Shown here: positions 53,073-62,340 of the stretch, piece after piece
Position numbering within the stretch: position 1 is the first letter of the stretch
Layout of the letters: the number at the start of each line of letters is the position of its first letter
Assembly (NCBI RefSeq): GCF_900119845.1
Contig: NZ_FPKU01000003.1
Coordinates: 301,645-365,644 of the forward strand
From: Devosia enhydra
Lineage (GTDB): Bacteria > Pseudomonadota > Alphaproteobacteria > Rhizobiales > Devosiaceae
DNA: 64,000 nt
Direction of reading: 5' to 3'
Made by a program: the position numbers and the translations under genes
Notes under the pieces: model-generated
Seen by the model: the letters and a program-made list of their open reading frames with translations, nothing else
Databases searched by the model: none
Told to the model about the DNA's origin: nothing

Positions 53073-56024
53073 GTGAACGCGGAATGGATCGCATCGCCCT
53101 CGGCACGGCGCGTTTTCGAGCATTGGGCCGATGCGCGTCCGGCCTGGCTGTGGTCGGCCGATGGCGCCGAACTGCTCTGGCGCAACACGGCGGCCCGGCT
53201 TTATGGCGCACGGCTCAAGAAGGGCACGCTCAGGCCCGGGGCCGATCCGGTGCCGATCAAGGGCCAGGTGCAAAGGCTGATCCGCCTCGGCGTGCTGGGG
53301 CGCCCGAGCCTCTCGCGCATTCGCTTTATTGCCGGGCAGAGCCCGCTCTCGGTCACCTGCGCCTGCACGCCGATCCTTGGCGATGACGGCACGACGGCGC
53401 TTCTGATCGTCGGGGTCGATCCGCTCGATCCGCAGTTGCTTACGCTCGACAGCACCGGCTTTGGCGGCAGGGGCAGCGCCACCATCCTGCCCGAAACCGC
53501 TCATTACCTCCTCGTCGATGCCGAGGGCACAACGATGGATGCCTCCCCCGATGCCGCCGGCATCATGGCGCCGCTGCTGGCCGAGCAGGCCGCCTCGGGT
53601 CGCACCCCCGAGAGCATCGAGACGGTGGAGCACGAAGGGGTGCGGTTCACGCTCGGCTGCTTCCGCGCCAGCCCCTCGGACGATCTGCTGTTCGTGCTGA
53701 TGCCGGCGCCGCGCCCGGAGACCGACCGCCTCGCCGCCATCCGCGCCGAGGAAGGGCTCGACGTGCTCGAACGCGGCGCGCCCGAGCCTAGCGCACCCGA
53801 GGCCGAGCCGCTGCTGCCCCTGGGGCTCCCTGCCCTGCCCGTGATCGAAGCGACATCGACCGAGGAGGACGACAGCGCCGGGCCGGACGAGCGGCCCCAT
53901 GCGTCGCTCTTTGATCGGGCACAAGATGCCGAAAGCATGGCGGAGTCCAAGATCCCCGCCGCGGTTGAACCCGACGAAGAGACCGAGCCGGCCGAGCCTC
54001 TTTACACCGAGGCGGATGAGGCGGTGGCCGCGCTCCGCCCGATGGCGGAAACGCTTGCCTTTCCCGGCCCGACGCGCCGCCCCGATGCCGACGAAATCGC
54101 CGCCATCATCGCCTTTGCCGAAGATGAAGAGGTGATGGAGGAGGACGATCATCCCGCACCCGAGCCCGTTTTCGAAGAGCCGACGCGCGCCGAGCCCATC
54201 GTGAGCGAGCCCGCTCCGGCCCCGGAGGCAGCGGCCGCTGTTCCCGAGACGGTCGAGGCGGTGGAAGCGCCGGCCAGTCCAGACCCCAAAGCCGAGCTTG
54301 AAGCGCCGCGCGTGACCTTCCGCATCATCGGGCGTGGCCTGAGGCCGCGGCTGCGGGCCGAAGCGCTCCCGCCCGCCCAACCCGTGCCCCAGGGCGTCGA
54401 AAGCGAAGCAATTGCCGATGAAGCGGAGAAAAACGCGCCGATCGCGGCCGAAATCGCGCTGGATGCGACAAGCCGCCACAACTTCGACGAGTTAAGCCGC
54501 ATATTGACCGATCGGGTCGGTGCGCAGCCGCTCGAACCGGTGCCCGAAGCGACCTCCACGGACGCCTCGCGACAGCCGCCGACCCAACCTGCATCGCCCC
54601 CTGCCGTCGCGGCGCCTCCCGCCCAGCCCGAGGGCGGGCTGATCAGCCTCAATGGCGAAACCTTTATCCTCAACCGGCTGCCGCTGGGCATTCTCGTCTT
54701 TCGCGACCAGCAGGTGCTGTTCGCCAATCGCGCGCTGGTCGAGCTCTTGGGCTATGCGAGCATCGACGGGCTGCGGACCGCCGGCATCCCCGCGATCTTC
54801 CCCGAAGCCATGGCCGATGGCCCCGGCCCCGTCACCCGGCTGATGCGCGCCGATGGCGAGACCCTGCCGGTCAATGCCCGGCTGCAATCGATCACCTGGC
54901 AGGGCAAGCCCGCCGTGATGCTGTCGGCCAGCCTCAGCGAGGCGCGTCCGAGCCACGAAGCGGCCGTCAGGGCCTTCGCCGAGCTCTCGGCCGCCGCGCG
55001 CAAGGAAGGCTTCGTGGCCGCCGACCGGAACGGGGTGATCACCCAGGTCTCGAGCCTCGCACAGGCGGCGCTCGGCCCCGAGACGGCGGTGATCGGCCAG
55101 CCGCTCTCGGTGCTGCTCGACGATGGCGCCCGGGCCGCACTCAGGGTTTTCCTCGAACAGCCGGCGCGCTTTGCCGAAACCGTGCGGCCCAGCCTCGTGA
55201 CGCCGACAGTGGTCGAGGGCATGGAACTGGCGCTCTTTGCCGAAGGGCAGGCCGGCATCGTTGCGGGCTATTTCGGCTTTCTCCGCCCGCCCCAGGCGGT
55301 CGAGGCCGCGCCCGAACCACGCGCCGATACCGGCATGCTCGGGCGGATCAGCCGGGGCGTGCGCCGGCCGCTCAACACCATCATCGGCTTTGCCGACCTC
55401 ATCCGCTCGTCGGCCTTCGGGCAGATCGAGAACCGGCGCTATGTCGAATATGCCCGCGATATCAAGGCGGCGGGTCAGGAGATCGCGCTGCTCGTCGACG
55501 AGCTCGACGATTTCACCCGCCTGCGCGATGGCCGCTATCCGGCCCGTCCGTCCGACATCGACCTGGCCGGGCTGCTCGATTCCTGCCTGTCGCGGCTGCG
55601 CACCCATGCCGGGCAGCGCCGCGTTTTGGTGCGCAGCGCCGTCTCGGAGCGCCTGCCGCATGTGCGGGCCGACCGGGCCTCGCTGGGGCAGGCGATCCTC
55701 AACCTCCTCGCCTCCGCCATCGCCCAGAGCCCGGCGGGCAGCACGGTGATCCTCTCGGCCCAGCCCGACGAGGATGGTAGCCTTTCGATCCAGGTGCGCG
55801 ACAGCAGCGCGCCGCCCGACGATCCGGCCGAGCGCTTCGTGGTGTTCCGCGACGGCGCCGACCGCGAAGGGCAGCCGCTGGCCCCCGTGCCCTCGAGCGT
55901 CGGACTGGCGCTGACCCGCTCGCTGCTCACGGTCAACAGCTGCAAGCTGGCAGTAGCGCCGACGCCGGGCAGCGGCACGCTCTTTTCCATCATCGTGCCG
56001 CCCGACATCATCACGCGGCCGTGA
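53073..56024 (+). CDS. Large PAS protein with a degenerate histidine-kinase core (pseudokinase)
   Basis: 983 residues from a GTG at 53073 with AGGA eight bases upstream; the frame is open further back to 52941. No membrane segment is evident. An N-terminal PAS-like part and a long acidic, low-complexity stretch (about 230-470) precede another PAS (about 525-640) and a kinase-like core (about 755-980). The H-box reads SRGVRRPLNTIIGF where the usual SHELRTPLN carries the phosphoacceptor, so histidine is replaced by arginine. The N-box asparagine (NLLASAIAQ) and the G1 box (RDSSAP for DxGxG) are also altered. The layout resembles DivL/PdhS/CbrA-group cell-cycle kinases. Confidence 0.78.
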   Translation: MNAEWIASPSARRVFEHWADARPAWLWSADGAELLWRNTAARLYGARLKKGTLRPGADPVPIKGQVQRLIRLGVLGRPSLSRIRFIAGQSPLSVTCACTPILGDDGTTALLIVGVDPLDPQLLTLDSTGFGGRGSATILPETAHYLLVDAEGTTMDASPDAAGIMAPLLAEQAASGRTPESIETVEHEGVRFTLGCFRASPSDDLLFVLMPAPRPETDRLAAIRAEEGLDVLERGAPEPSAPEAEPLLPLGLPALPVIEATSTEEDDSAGPDERPHASLFDRAQDAESMAESKIPAAVEPDEETEPAEPLYTEADEAVAALRPMAETLAFPGPTRRPDADEIAAIIAFAEDEEVMEEDDHPAPEPVFEEPTRAEPIVSEPAPAPEAAAAVPETVEAVEAPASPDPKAELEAPRVTFRIIGRGLRPRLRAEALPPAQPVPQGVESEAIADEAEKNAPIAAEIALDATSRHNFDELSRILTDRVGAQPLEPVPEATSTDASRQPPTQPASPPAVAAPPAQPEGGLISLNGETFILNRLPLGILVFRDQQVLFANRALVELLGYASIDGLRTAGIPAIFPEAMADGPGPVTRLMRADGETLPVNARLQSITWQGKPAVMLSASLSEARPSHEAAVRAFAELSAAARKEGFVAADRNGVITQVSSLAQAALGPETAVIGQPLSVLLDDGARAALRVFLEQPARFAETVRPSLVTPTVVEGMELALFAEGQAGIVAGYFGFLRPPQAVEAAPEPRADTGMLGRISRGVRRPLNTIIGFADLIRSSAFGQIENRRYVEYARDIKAAGQEIALLVDELDDFTRLRDGRYPARPSDIDLAGLLDSCLSRLRTHAGQRRVLVRSAVSERLPHVRADRASLGQAILNLLASAIAQSPAGSTVILSAQPDEDGSLSIQVRDSSAPPDDPAERFVVFRDGADREGQPLAPVPSSVGLALTRSLLTVNSCKLAVAPTPGSGTLFSIIVPPDIITRP

Positions 56025-56133
56025 TCAAAAACCCGCTTCGGTCAAATGGCTGGAAACACGGGGTCTTTCGCGTGCAGTTTGGATACGTTCTAAACTGCTG
56101 GAATTATTTGCCTTTCTGACGCCGTCCAATTCT

Positions 56134-56148
56134 TGACAGTCTTCATCA
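56134..56148. promoter_or_regulatory. Candidate iron-responsive (IRO) box
   Basis: TGA (56134-56136), nine bases, TCA (56146-56148): the TGA-N9-TCA pattern of rhizobial RirA/IscR-type iron-responsive operators. It overlaps a TTGACA hexamer at 56133 and lies 56 bases before the binding-protein start. The motif is short, so the site rests mainly on its position before an iron-uptake gene. Confidence 0.5.
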
Positions 56149-56203
56149 GATTCAGCAGAACACCCCCAGACGCAAGGGGCACGGCCCCGCGATGGAGGAA
56201 ATC

Positions 56204-57250
56204 ATGACGATGACGAAACGTCTCGCCGCCGCCCTGCTGGGTTCGATGGTTCTGGTTGCCGCGGCCGCGCCGACCCTCGCCCAGACCGGGGAAGTCAACA
56301 TCTACAGCTATCGCGAGCAGAGCCTGCTGCAGCCGCTTCTCGATGCCTTCACCGCCGAAACCGGCATCACCGCCAATGTGCTCTATGCCGGCGATGGCCT
56401 GCTCGAGCGCGTCGAGAGCGAAGGCGAGCTGTCGCCCGCCGACGTGGTGCTGACCGTCGATATCGGCAATCTGGTGGGCGCCGAGGAACGCGGCATCACC
56501 CAGCCGATCACCACCCCGGCTCTCGCCGAGCGCGTGCCCGAAACCTTCCGCGACGATGACGGCAACTGGACGGCGTTGTCGCTGCGCAGCCGCGTGTTCT
56601 ACGTCTCCAAGGACCGCGTCGATGCCACCGCGCTCTCTTACGAGGACATCGCGGGCGAGGAATGGAAGGGCCGGCTCTGCACCCGCCCGGGCAACCATGT
56701 CTACAATATCGGTCTAATCGCCCACTACATCGCCGCCAACGGGCTCGATGAAGCGCGCGAATGGCTCACCAAGGTGCGCGACAACCTTGCCACGGCCCCC
56801 AATGGCAATGATCGCGGGCAGGTCAAGAACATCCTCGAAGGCAGCTGCGACCTTGCCATCGTCAACACCTATTACATGGGTGCGATGCTCAACAACGATG
56901 CCGAACCCGAGCAGAAGGACTGGGCCAATGCCGCCCGGATCATCTATCCCGATGCCGAGGGCGAAGGCACGCAGGTGAACGTGGCGGGCGGCTTCATCGC
57001 CAAGCATGCGCCCAATGCCGAGAACGCCAACGCGCTCATCGCCTTCCTGCTCTCCGATGAGGCGCAGTCGATCTACGCCAGCACCAATTACGAGTTCCCG
57101 GTGGTGGCCTCGGCCCCCATCGATCCGCTGGTTGCCAGCTGGGGCGCGCTCAAGGCCTCGCAGGTGCCGCTGACCGAAGTCGCCGCCCATCGCGCCGAAG
57201 CCGCAGCGCTGGTCGACGAGCTCAAGTTCAACGAAGGCCCGCAGAACTGA
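56204..57250 (+). CDS. Iron(III) ABC transporter substrate-binding protein
   Basis: 348 residues from the ATG at 56204, chosen for the GGAGG just before it. A signal peptide (about 1-24) is followed by a type 2 binding fold: EVNIYSYREQSLLQPLLDAF and the iron ligand tyrosine pair in NTYYMGAML, typical of FutA/FbpA. A further tyrosine in VNIYSYR and ADVVLTVDIGNL are also consistent. It captures ferric iron in the periplasm and hands it to the permease encoded 32 bases downstream. Confidence 0.92.
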   Translation: MTMTKRLAAALLGSMVLVAAAAPTLAQTGEVNIYSYREQSLLQPLLDAFTAETGITANVLYAGDGLLERVESEGELSPADVVLTVDIGNLVGAEERGITQPITTPALAERVPETFRDDDGNWTALSLRSRVFYVSKDRVDATALSYEDIAGEEWKGRLCTRPGNHVYNIGLIAHYIAANGLDEAREWLTKVRDNLATAPNGNDRGQVKNILEGSCDLAIVNTYYMGAMLNNDAEPEQKDWANAARIIYPDAEGEGTQVNVAGGFIAKHAPNAENANALIAFLLSDEAQSIYASTNYEFPVVASAPIDPLVASWGALKASQVPLTEVAAHRAEAAALVDELKFNEGPQN

Positions 57251-57282
57251 CAGCCCTTACCGGTTCAGAGCCGAAAATCGCG

Positions 57283-58911
57283 ATGACCGGCCGGCGCTTG
57301 CGCCTGCCGGTCTTTGCGCTCGTTCTGGTGCTGGCCACCGGCCTGCCGATGTTCTGGCTGGGTGCCGCCGCCATCCAGTCGGCGCTTGCCGGCAGCAACG
57401 GCCTCAATTCGGCGATGCTCTGGACCTCGCTGCGCGAGACGGCGACGCTGATGGCCTCGGTGGGTTTGATCACCGCTGCCATCGGGCTTGTGACTGCATG
57501 GCTCGTGGCGCATTTCGATTTTCCGGGCCGGCGACTGTTTGACTGGGCCCTGATCCTGCCCCTCGCCGTGCCGACCTATCTTGCCGCCTATACCTATACG
57601 GAATTTTTCGGCTTCACCGGCCCTATCCAGCAGGCGGTGCGGGCGCTGACCGGTGCGGCGACGATCCGCGACTACTGGTTTCCCGATATCCGCAGCCAGT
57701 GGGGCGCGGCGCTGGTGCTCTCGGCGGTGCTCTACCCCTATGCCTATATGGCGTGCCGGGCCTTCTTCCTCATGCAGTCGGGCTCGACCAATCTCGCCGC
57801 GCGCGTTCTGGGCGCAGGCCCGATGCGCACCTTTTTCACCGTGACGCTGCCGGTGGCGCGGCCGGCCATCATCGTGGGCGCGACGCTCGCCATGATGGAG
57901 GTGGTCAACGATCTGGGCGCGGTGCAGTATTTCGGCGTCAACAGCCTCACCGCCATCATCTATTCGACCTGGATCAACCGCTCCGATTTCGGCGGGGCGG
58001 CGCAGCTGGCGGTGATGATCGTCCTGGTCATCGGCCTGCTCATCCTCACCGAGCAATGGGCGCGCGGATCGCGATCCTATTCGAGCGCGCGCGACAGCCG
58101 CGTCGCCCCCGCCCGCATGCCGCTTTCAGGGCGCGCCGGGCTCTTGGCGAGCCTTTTCTGCGGCCTCGTGCTGGCGCTGGGCTTTCTCATCCCCTTCGGG
58201 CAGCTGACCTTCATGGCGTTCCGCCGCGTCACACCCGAGATGATCGACCTGACGCTGCGCGCTCTCGGCCCGACGGTGACGCTCGGCGCATTCGGCGCCA
58301 TCGCCACGGTTGCGATCGGCTTTCTCGCCGCCCGGCAGGCCCAGAGCAAGGGCCCCACGACGGCCGGCGCCGTGCGCATTGCGACGCTGGGCTATGCCGT
58401 GCCGGGCACGGTGCTGGCGCTGGGGCTGTTGCAGCCCTTCGGGCAGGCTGACCTCTGGTTCAACCGCTTCACCATGGCCACCTTCGACTGGCGGCCGGGG
58501 CTTATCATCTCGGGGTCGATGGCCGGCCTCGTCTATGTCTATGCCGTGCGCTTCCTCGCGGTCAGCCATTCCAATCTCGATGCGGCGATGAAAAAGCGCG
58601 GCGATTCGGTGCTGCATGCCGGCCGCATCCTCGGCGCGCGCGGACTGGGGCTGCTGCTGCGCGTCGACCTGCCGACGCTCTCGCCCGCCATCCTCACCGC
58701 CGCCACGCTGGTGTTCGTCGAGATCGTCAAGGAATTGCCGGCGACGCTGCTACTGCGGCCGCTGGGCGTCGATACGCTCGCCACTGTGGTCTATGCCCAC
58801 GCCAATGTCAGTTTATTCGCCAGCGCGGCGCTGCCCGCCTTCGCCATCGTGCTCGTGGGGCTGATCCCGGTGATCCTCGCCACGCGCTGGAGCGAGCGGC
58901 GCCCCGGCTGA
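57283..58911 (+). CDS. Iron(III) ABC transporter permease, FbpB/FutB type
   Basis: 542 residues with twelve predicted helices in two halves. Each half carries the EAA-type cytoplasmic loop (LGAGPMRTFFTVTLPVARPA and ILGARGLGLLLRVDLPTLSP). The protein is a fused permease of ferric iron transporters (FbpB/SfuB family). No fbpC-type ATPase gene follows; the next gene encodes a peptide-binding protein. The ATPase must be elsewhere or be shared. Confidence 0.93.
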   Translation: MTGRRLRLPVFALVLVLATGLPMFWLGAAAIQSALAGSNGLNSAMLWTSLRETATLMASVGLITAAIGLVTAWLVAHFDFPGRRLFDWALILPLAVPTYLAAYTYTEFFGFTGPIQQAVRALTGAATIRDYWFPDIRSQWGAALVLSAVLYPYAYMACRAFFLMQSGSTNLAARVLGAGPMRTFFTVTLPVARPAIIVGATLAMMEVVNDLGAVQYFGVNSLTAIIYSTWINRSDFGGAAQLAVMIVLVIGLLILTEQWARGSRSYSSARDSRVAPARMPLSGRAGLLASLFCGLVLALGFLIPFGQLTFMAFRRVTPEMIDLTLRALGPTVTLGAFGAIATVAIGFLAARQAQSKGPTTAGAVRIATLGYAVPGTVLALGLLQPFGQADLWFNRFTMATFDWRPGLIISGSMAGLVYVYAVRFLAVSHSNLDAAMKKRGDSVLHAGRILGARGLGLLLRVDLPTLSPAILTAATLVFVEIVKELPATLLLRPLGVDTLATVVYAHANVSLFASAALPAFAIVLVGLIPVILATRWSERRPG

Positions 58912-59008
58912 GCAGCAGGATCTACCGGCACAATCGGCCGCATCGCGGTGCTGCAATCGCGGGCATCTTGCCCTATAGTTGCTGCAAGCGAGGCGGGGAC
59001 CTGACCAG

Positions 59009-60502
59009 ATGCGCATTTCGACCACGGCCCGTGCGGCAGCCCTCGGCCTCGGCGCCGCCACCCTGATGCTGGCGGGACCCGCCCTGGCGCAGGCGCCCGA
59101 TGGCGTGCGCATCGCCGCCATCCTCGAGCCCAACACGCTCGACCCCACGGCGGGTGCGGCCGAGGCCATCGACGTGGTGGTCTACCAGAACGTCTTCGAG
59201 GGGCTGACCCGCATCAGCGAGACCGGCGCGGTCGAACCGGCGCTCGCCACCGCCTGGACCGTTTCGGAGGACGGGCTCACCTACACCTTCACCCTGGCCG
59301 AGGACGTCATCTTCCACGACGGCACGAGCTTTGACGCCGAGGATGTGGTCTTCACCTTCGAGCGCATCCGCGCGCCCGACAGCATCAATGCGCAGAAAGC
59401 GCTCTATGCCGGCATCGAAAGCATCACCGCCATCGATCCGGGCACAATCGAGATCCGCCTTGCGGCGCCCTCGGGCCAGTTCCTCTTCGATATCGGCCGG
59501 GGCGATGCGGTGATCGTCGCGCCCGAAAGCGCTGCCAACAACGGCACCACCCCCATCGGGACGGGACCCTTCGCCTTCGTCGAATGGCGGCGCGGCGCCG
59601 AAGTGGTGCTCGAGCGCTTCGACAGCTACTGGGGCGAAGCGCCGGCCCTTGCCCGCGCCACCTATCTCTTCATTCCCGACATCGCCGCGCGGGTGAATGC
59701 GCTTTTGGCCGGCACGGTGGATGGCACCTACAACATGGGCACCCAGACCCTGCCGGTGTTCCTCAACAATCCGCGCTTCAAGGTGCTCGAAGGCACCACC
59801 GAAGGCGAGACGATCCTTGCCATCAACAATGCCAAGCCGCCCTTTGATGACCTGCGCGTGCGCCAGGCGCTCAACCACGCCATCGACCGGCAGGCGGTGA
59901 TCGACGGGGCCAGCGGTGGCTATGGCACGCCCATCGGCAGCCATTTCGCCCCGCACCATCCCTATTATGTCGATCTGACCGGCACCTATCCCTACGACCC
60001 TGACAAGGCGCGGGCGCTGCTTGCCGAGGCCGGTTTTCCCAACGGGTTTTCCGCCACGCTGAAGCTGCCGCCGGTCGACTATGCGCGCAATGGCGGGCAG
60101 ATCATCGCCAGCCAGCTCGCCGAAGTGGGCGTCAAGCTCGAGCAGATCAATGTCGAATTCCCCGTCTGGCTCGAGGACGTCTTCACCAACAAGGATTTCG
60201 ACCTGACCATCATCAGCCATGTCGAGCCCTTTGACATCGGCATCTATGCCAATCCCGACTATTATTTCGGCTTCGATGATGCGGAGTTTCAAGGGATCAT
60301 GGCGCGCCTCAACCGCGCCGTGGACGATGCTGATCGCCGCGCCTTGGCCGAGGATGCGCAGCGCCGGCTGGCGCAGGAAGCCGTCAACGTCTTCCTTTAC
60401 GAGCTGCCGCAGATCGGGGTGTGGGACGCGCGGCTCGAAGGCCAGTGGACGAACGCGCCCATCGAGGGAGTGGTTCTGCGCAATATGCGCTGGGCGCGCT
60501 GA
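59009..60502 (+). CDS. ABC transporter substrate-binding protein, peptide/nickel family (SBP_bac_5)
   Basis: 497 residues from the ATG at 59009. Signal peptide ending GPALA. It has a class C binding protein layout: ANTLDPTAGAAEAIDVVVYQ-type start (NTLDPTAG), the lobe motif YTFTLAEDVIFHDGT, the family segment VRQALNHAIDRQAV and the ending YELPQIGVWDARL. The ligand is probably a peptide or related cation chelate and cannot be decided here. It begins a four-component transporter operon. Confidence 0.93.
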   Translation: MRISTTARAAALGLGAATLMLAGPALAQAPDGVRIAAILEPNTLDPTAGAAEAIDVVVYQNVFEGLTRISETGAVEPALATAWTVSEDGLTYTFTLAEDVIFHDGTSFDAEDVVFTFERIRAPDSINAQKALYAGIESITAIDPGTIEIRLAAPSGQFLFDIGRGDAVIVAPESAANNGTTPIGTGPFAFVEWRRGAEVVLERFDSYWGEAPALARATYLFIPDIAARVNALLAGTVDGTYNMGTQTLPVFLNNPRFKVLEGTTEGETILAINNAKPPFDDLRVRQALNHAIDRQAVIDGASGGYGTPIGSHFAPHHPYYVDLTGTYPYDPDKARALLAEAGFPNGFSATLKLPPVDYARNGGQIIASQLAEVGVKLEQINVEFPVWLEDVFTNKDFDLTIISHVEPFDIGIYANPDYYFGFDDAEFQGIMARLNRAVDDADRRALAEDAQRRLAQEAVNVFLYELPQIGVWDARLEGQWTNAPIEGVVLRNMRWAR

Positions 60503-60529
60503 AGCCATCGCTCCGGCGGCGCCGCGGCG

Positions 60530-61480
60530 ATGATCCGCTACGTCCTGATCCGCCTTCTCGGCTTTGTGGCGACGCTTCTGGGCGCCGCCATCATCACGTT
60601 CTTCGTGCTCGACCTTTTGCCGGGCGATCCGGCCCGCTTCATGCTCGGCATCACCGCCACCCCCGAAAGCGTGGCGCAATTGCGCCAGACGCTCGGGCTC
60701 GATGCCCCGGCCCCCGAGCGCTTTTTCGGCTGGATCGGCGGCATGCTCAGCGGCGATTTCGGGCTGAGCTACACCCAGCGCGCGCCCATTGCCGGGCTCA
60801 TCGCCGAGCGCATGGGCATCACCCTGCCCCTGGCGCTGATGGCCATGCTGCTCTCCATCGCCATCGGCCTGCCCATCGGCATCGCGGCAGCGCGGCGGCG
60901 CGGCACGGCGGCCGACACGACGCTGATGGGCCTGATGCAGATCGGCGTCGCCATCCCCAATTTCTGGTTCGGCATGCTGCTCGTGCTGCTGTTTGCGGTG
61001 GCGCTGCGCTGGCTGCCGCCCGGCGGCTTCGTGCCGTGGAGCCAGAGCCCGGGCGGTGCCTTCGCCTCGCTCATCCTGCCGGCTTTGGCGCTCGGGGTGC
61101 CGCAGGCCGCGATCCTCGCCCGGGTGATGCGCACCGCGCTCGTCGATGTGGCGGGCGCCGATTTCATCCGCACGGCGCGCGCCAAGGGGCTGACGCGGCA
61201 GCAGGCACTGTGGCGGCATGGGGTGCGCAACGCGCTCTTGCCGGTGCTGACGATACTGGGGTTGCAATTTGCCTATCTCATCGCCGGCACGGTCATCGTG
61301 GAAAACGTCTTCTACCTGCCCGGCCTCGGCCGGCTGATCTTCACCGCCATTTCCGAGCGCGACCTCATCCTCGTGCGCGGCGCCATCATGGTGCTGGTGG
61401 TGGCGGTGAGCCTCACCATGCTGCTCGTCGACCTGCTCTATGCGGGGGTCGATCCCCGGCTGCGCAGGAGCGGCACGTGA
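60530..61480 (+). CDS. Peptide-type ABC transporter permease (DppB family)
   Basis: 316 residues with six helices. Features are the N-terminal MIRYVLIRLLGFVATLLGAA segment, the periplasmic PGDPARFMLGI loop and the EAA loop DFIRTARAKGLTRQQALWRH. It pairs with the next permease, whose start overlaps its stop by four bases (GTGA). Confidence 0.95.
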   Translation: MIRYVLIRLLGFVATLLGAAIITFFVLDLLPGDPARFMLGITATPESVAQLRQTLGLDAPAPERFFGWIGGMLSGDFGLSYTQRAPIAGLIAERMGITLPLALMAMLLSIAIGLPIGIAAARRRGTAADTTLMGLMQIGVAIPNFWFGMLLVLLFAVALRWLPPGGFVPWSQSPGGAFASLILPALALGVPQAAILARVMRTALVDVAGADFIRTARAKGLTRQQALWRHGVRNALLPVLTILGLQFAYLIAGTVIVENVFYLPGLGRLIFTAISERDLILVRGAIMVLVVAVSLTMLLVDLLYAGVDPRLRRSGT

Positions 61481-62340
61481 GGAGCGGCACCCGCGCCACG
61501 CGCCAGATCAGCCGCCTTTTCCGTCACCCGAGCATCGTGCTGGGGCTGGTGGTGGCCGGCCTCTTTCTCTGTCTGGGGCTCACATCGCTCGTCTGGACGC
61601 CCTACCCCATCGACCGCGTCGATATCGCCCGTCAGCTCGGCGAACCCAGCCTGCGCAACTGGCTGGGCACCGATCATCTGGGGCGCGACCTGCTCTCGCT
61701 GCTGATGGCGGGCACGCTGACGAGTTTCGTCGTCGCCACCATCGCGGTCGCGATCGGGGCGATGATCGGGGTGCCGCTCGGGCTCATCGCGGCGGCGCGG
61801 GGCGGCTGGGCCGAATGGCTGGTGCTGCGGCTGAGTGATTTTCTCTTCGCCTTCCCCGCGCTCATCACCGCCATCCTGATCACGGCGATTGCCGGGCCCG
61901 GCGCCATCAACGCCATGCTGGCTATCGGCATTTTCAACATCCCGGTGTTTGCGCGGGTGGCGCGCGGCGGTGCCATGGCGCTGATCGGGCTCGACTATAT
62001 CGGTGCCGCCCGGCTGGCGGGGCTCGGGCCGTTCGGAATTGCATGGCGGCACCTGTTGCCCAACATCGCCGGGCTCATCATCGTGCAGGGCACCATCCAG
62101 CTGGCGCTCGCCATCGTTGCCGAAGCGGGGCTCTCCTATGTCGGGCTCGGCACCCAGGCGCCCGGCACCAGCCTTGGGCTTCTGCTGCGCGAGGCGCAGA
62201 CCTTCGTGCTCTTCAAGCCGCATCTGGCGCTGATCCCGGGGCTGGCGCTGGTGCTGATCGTCGTGGCGCTCAACCTTGCCGGCGATGGCCTGCGCGACCT
62301 GCTCGATCCGCGCCTCGCGCGGGCGGAGCGTGTGGCGTGA
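61477..62340 (+). CDS. Peptide-type ABC transporter permease (DppC family)
   Basis: 287 residues from a GTG at 61477. It has the DppC signature LGTDHLGRDLLSLLMAGT near the N-terminus, six helices and the EAA loop DYIGAARLAGLGPFGIAWRH. It forms the membrane channel with the upstream DppB-like subunit. The upstream open frame extension is discarded because it lies inside dppB. Confidence 0.95.
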   Translation: MRSGTRATRQISRLFRHPSIVLGLVVAGLFLCLGLTSLVWTPYPIDRVDIARQLGEPSLRNWLGTDHLGRDLLSLLMAGTLTSFVVATIAVAIGAMIGVPLGLIAAARGGWAEWLVLRLSDFLFAFPALITAILITAIAGPGAINAMLAIGIFNIPVFARVARGGAMALIGLDYIGAARLAGLGPFGIAWRHLLPNIAGLIIVQGTIQLALAIVAEAGLSYVGLGTQAPGTSLGLLLREAQTFVLFKPHLALIPGLALVLIVVALNLAGDGLRDLLDPRLARAERVA

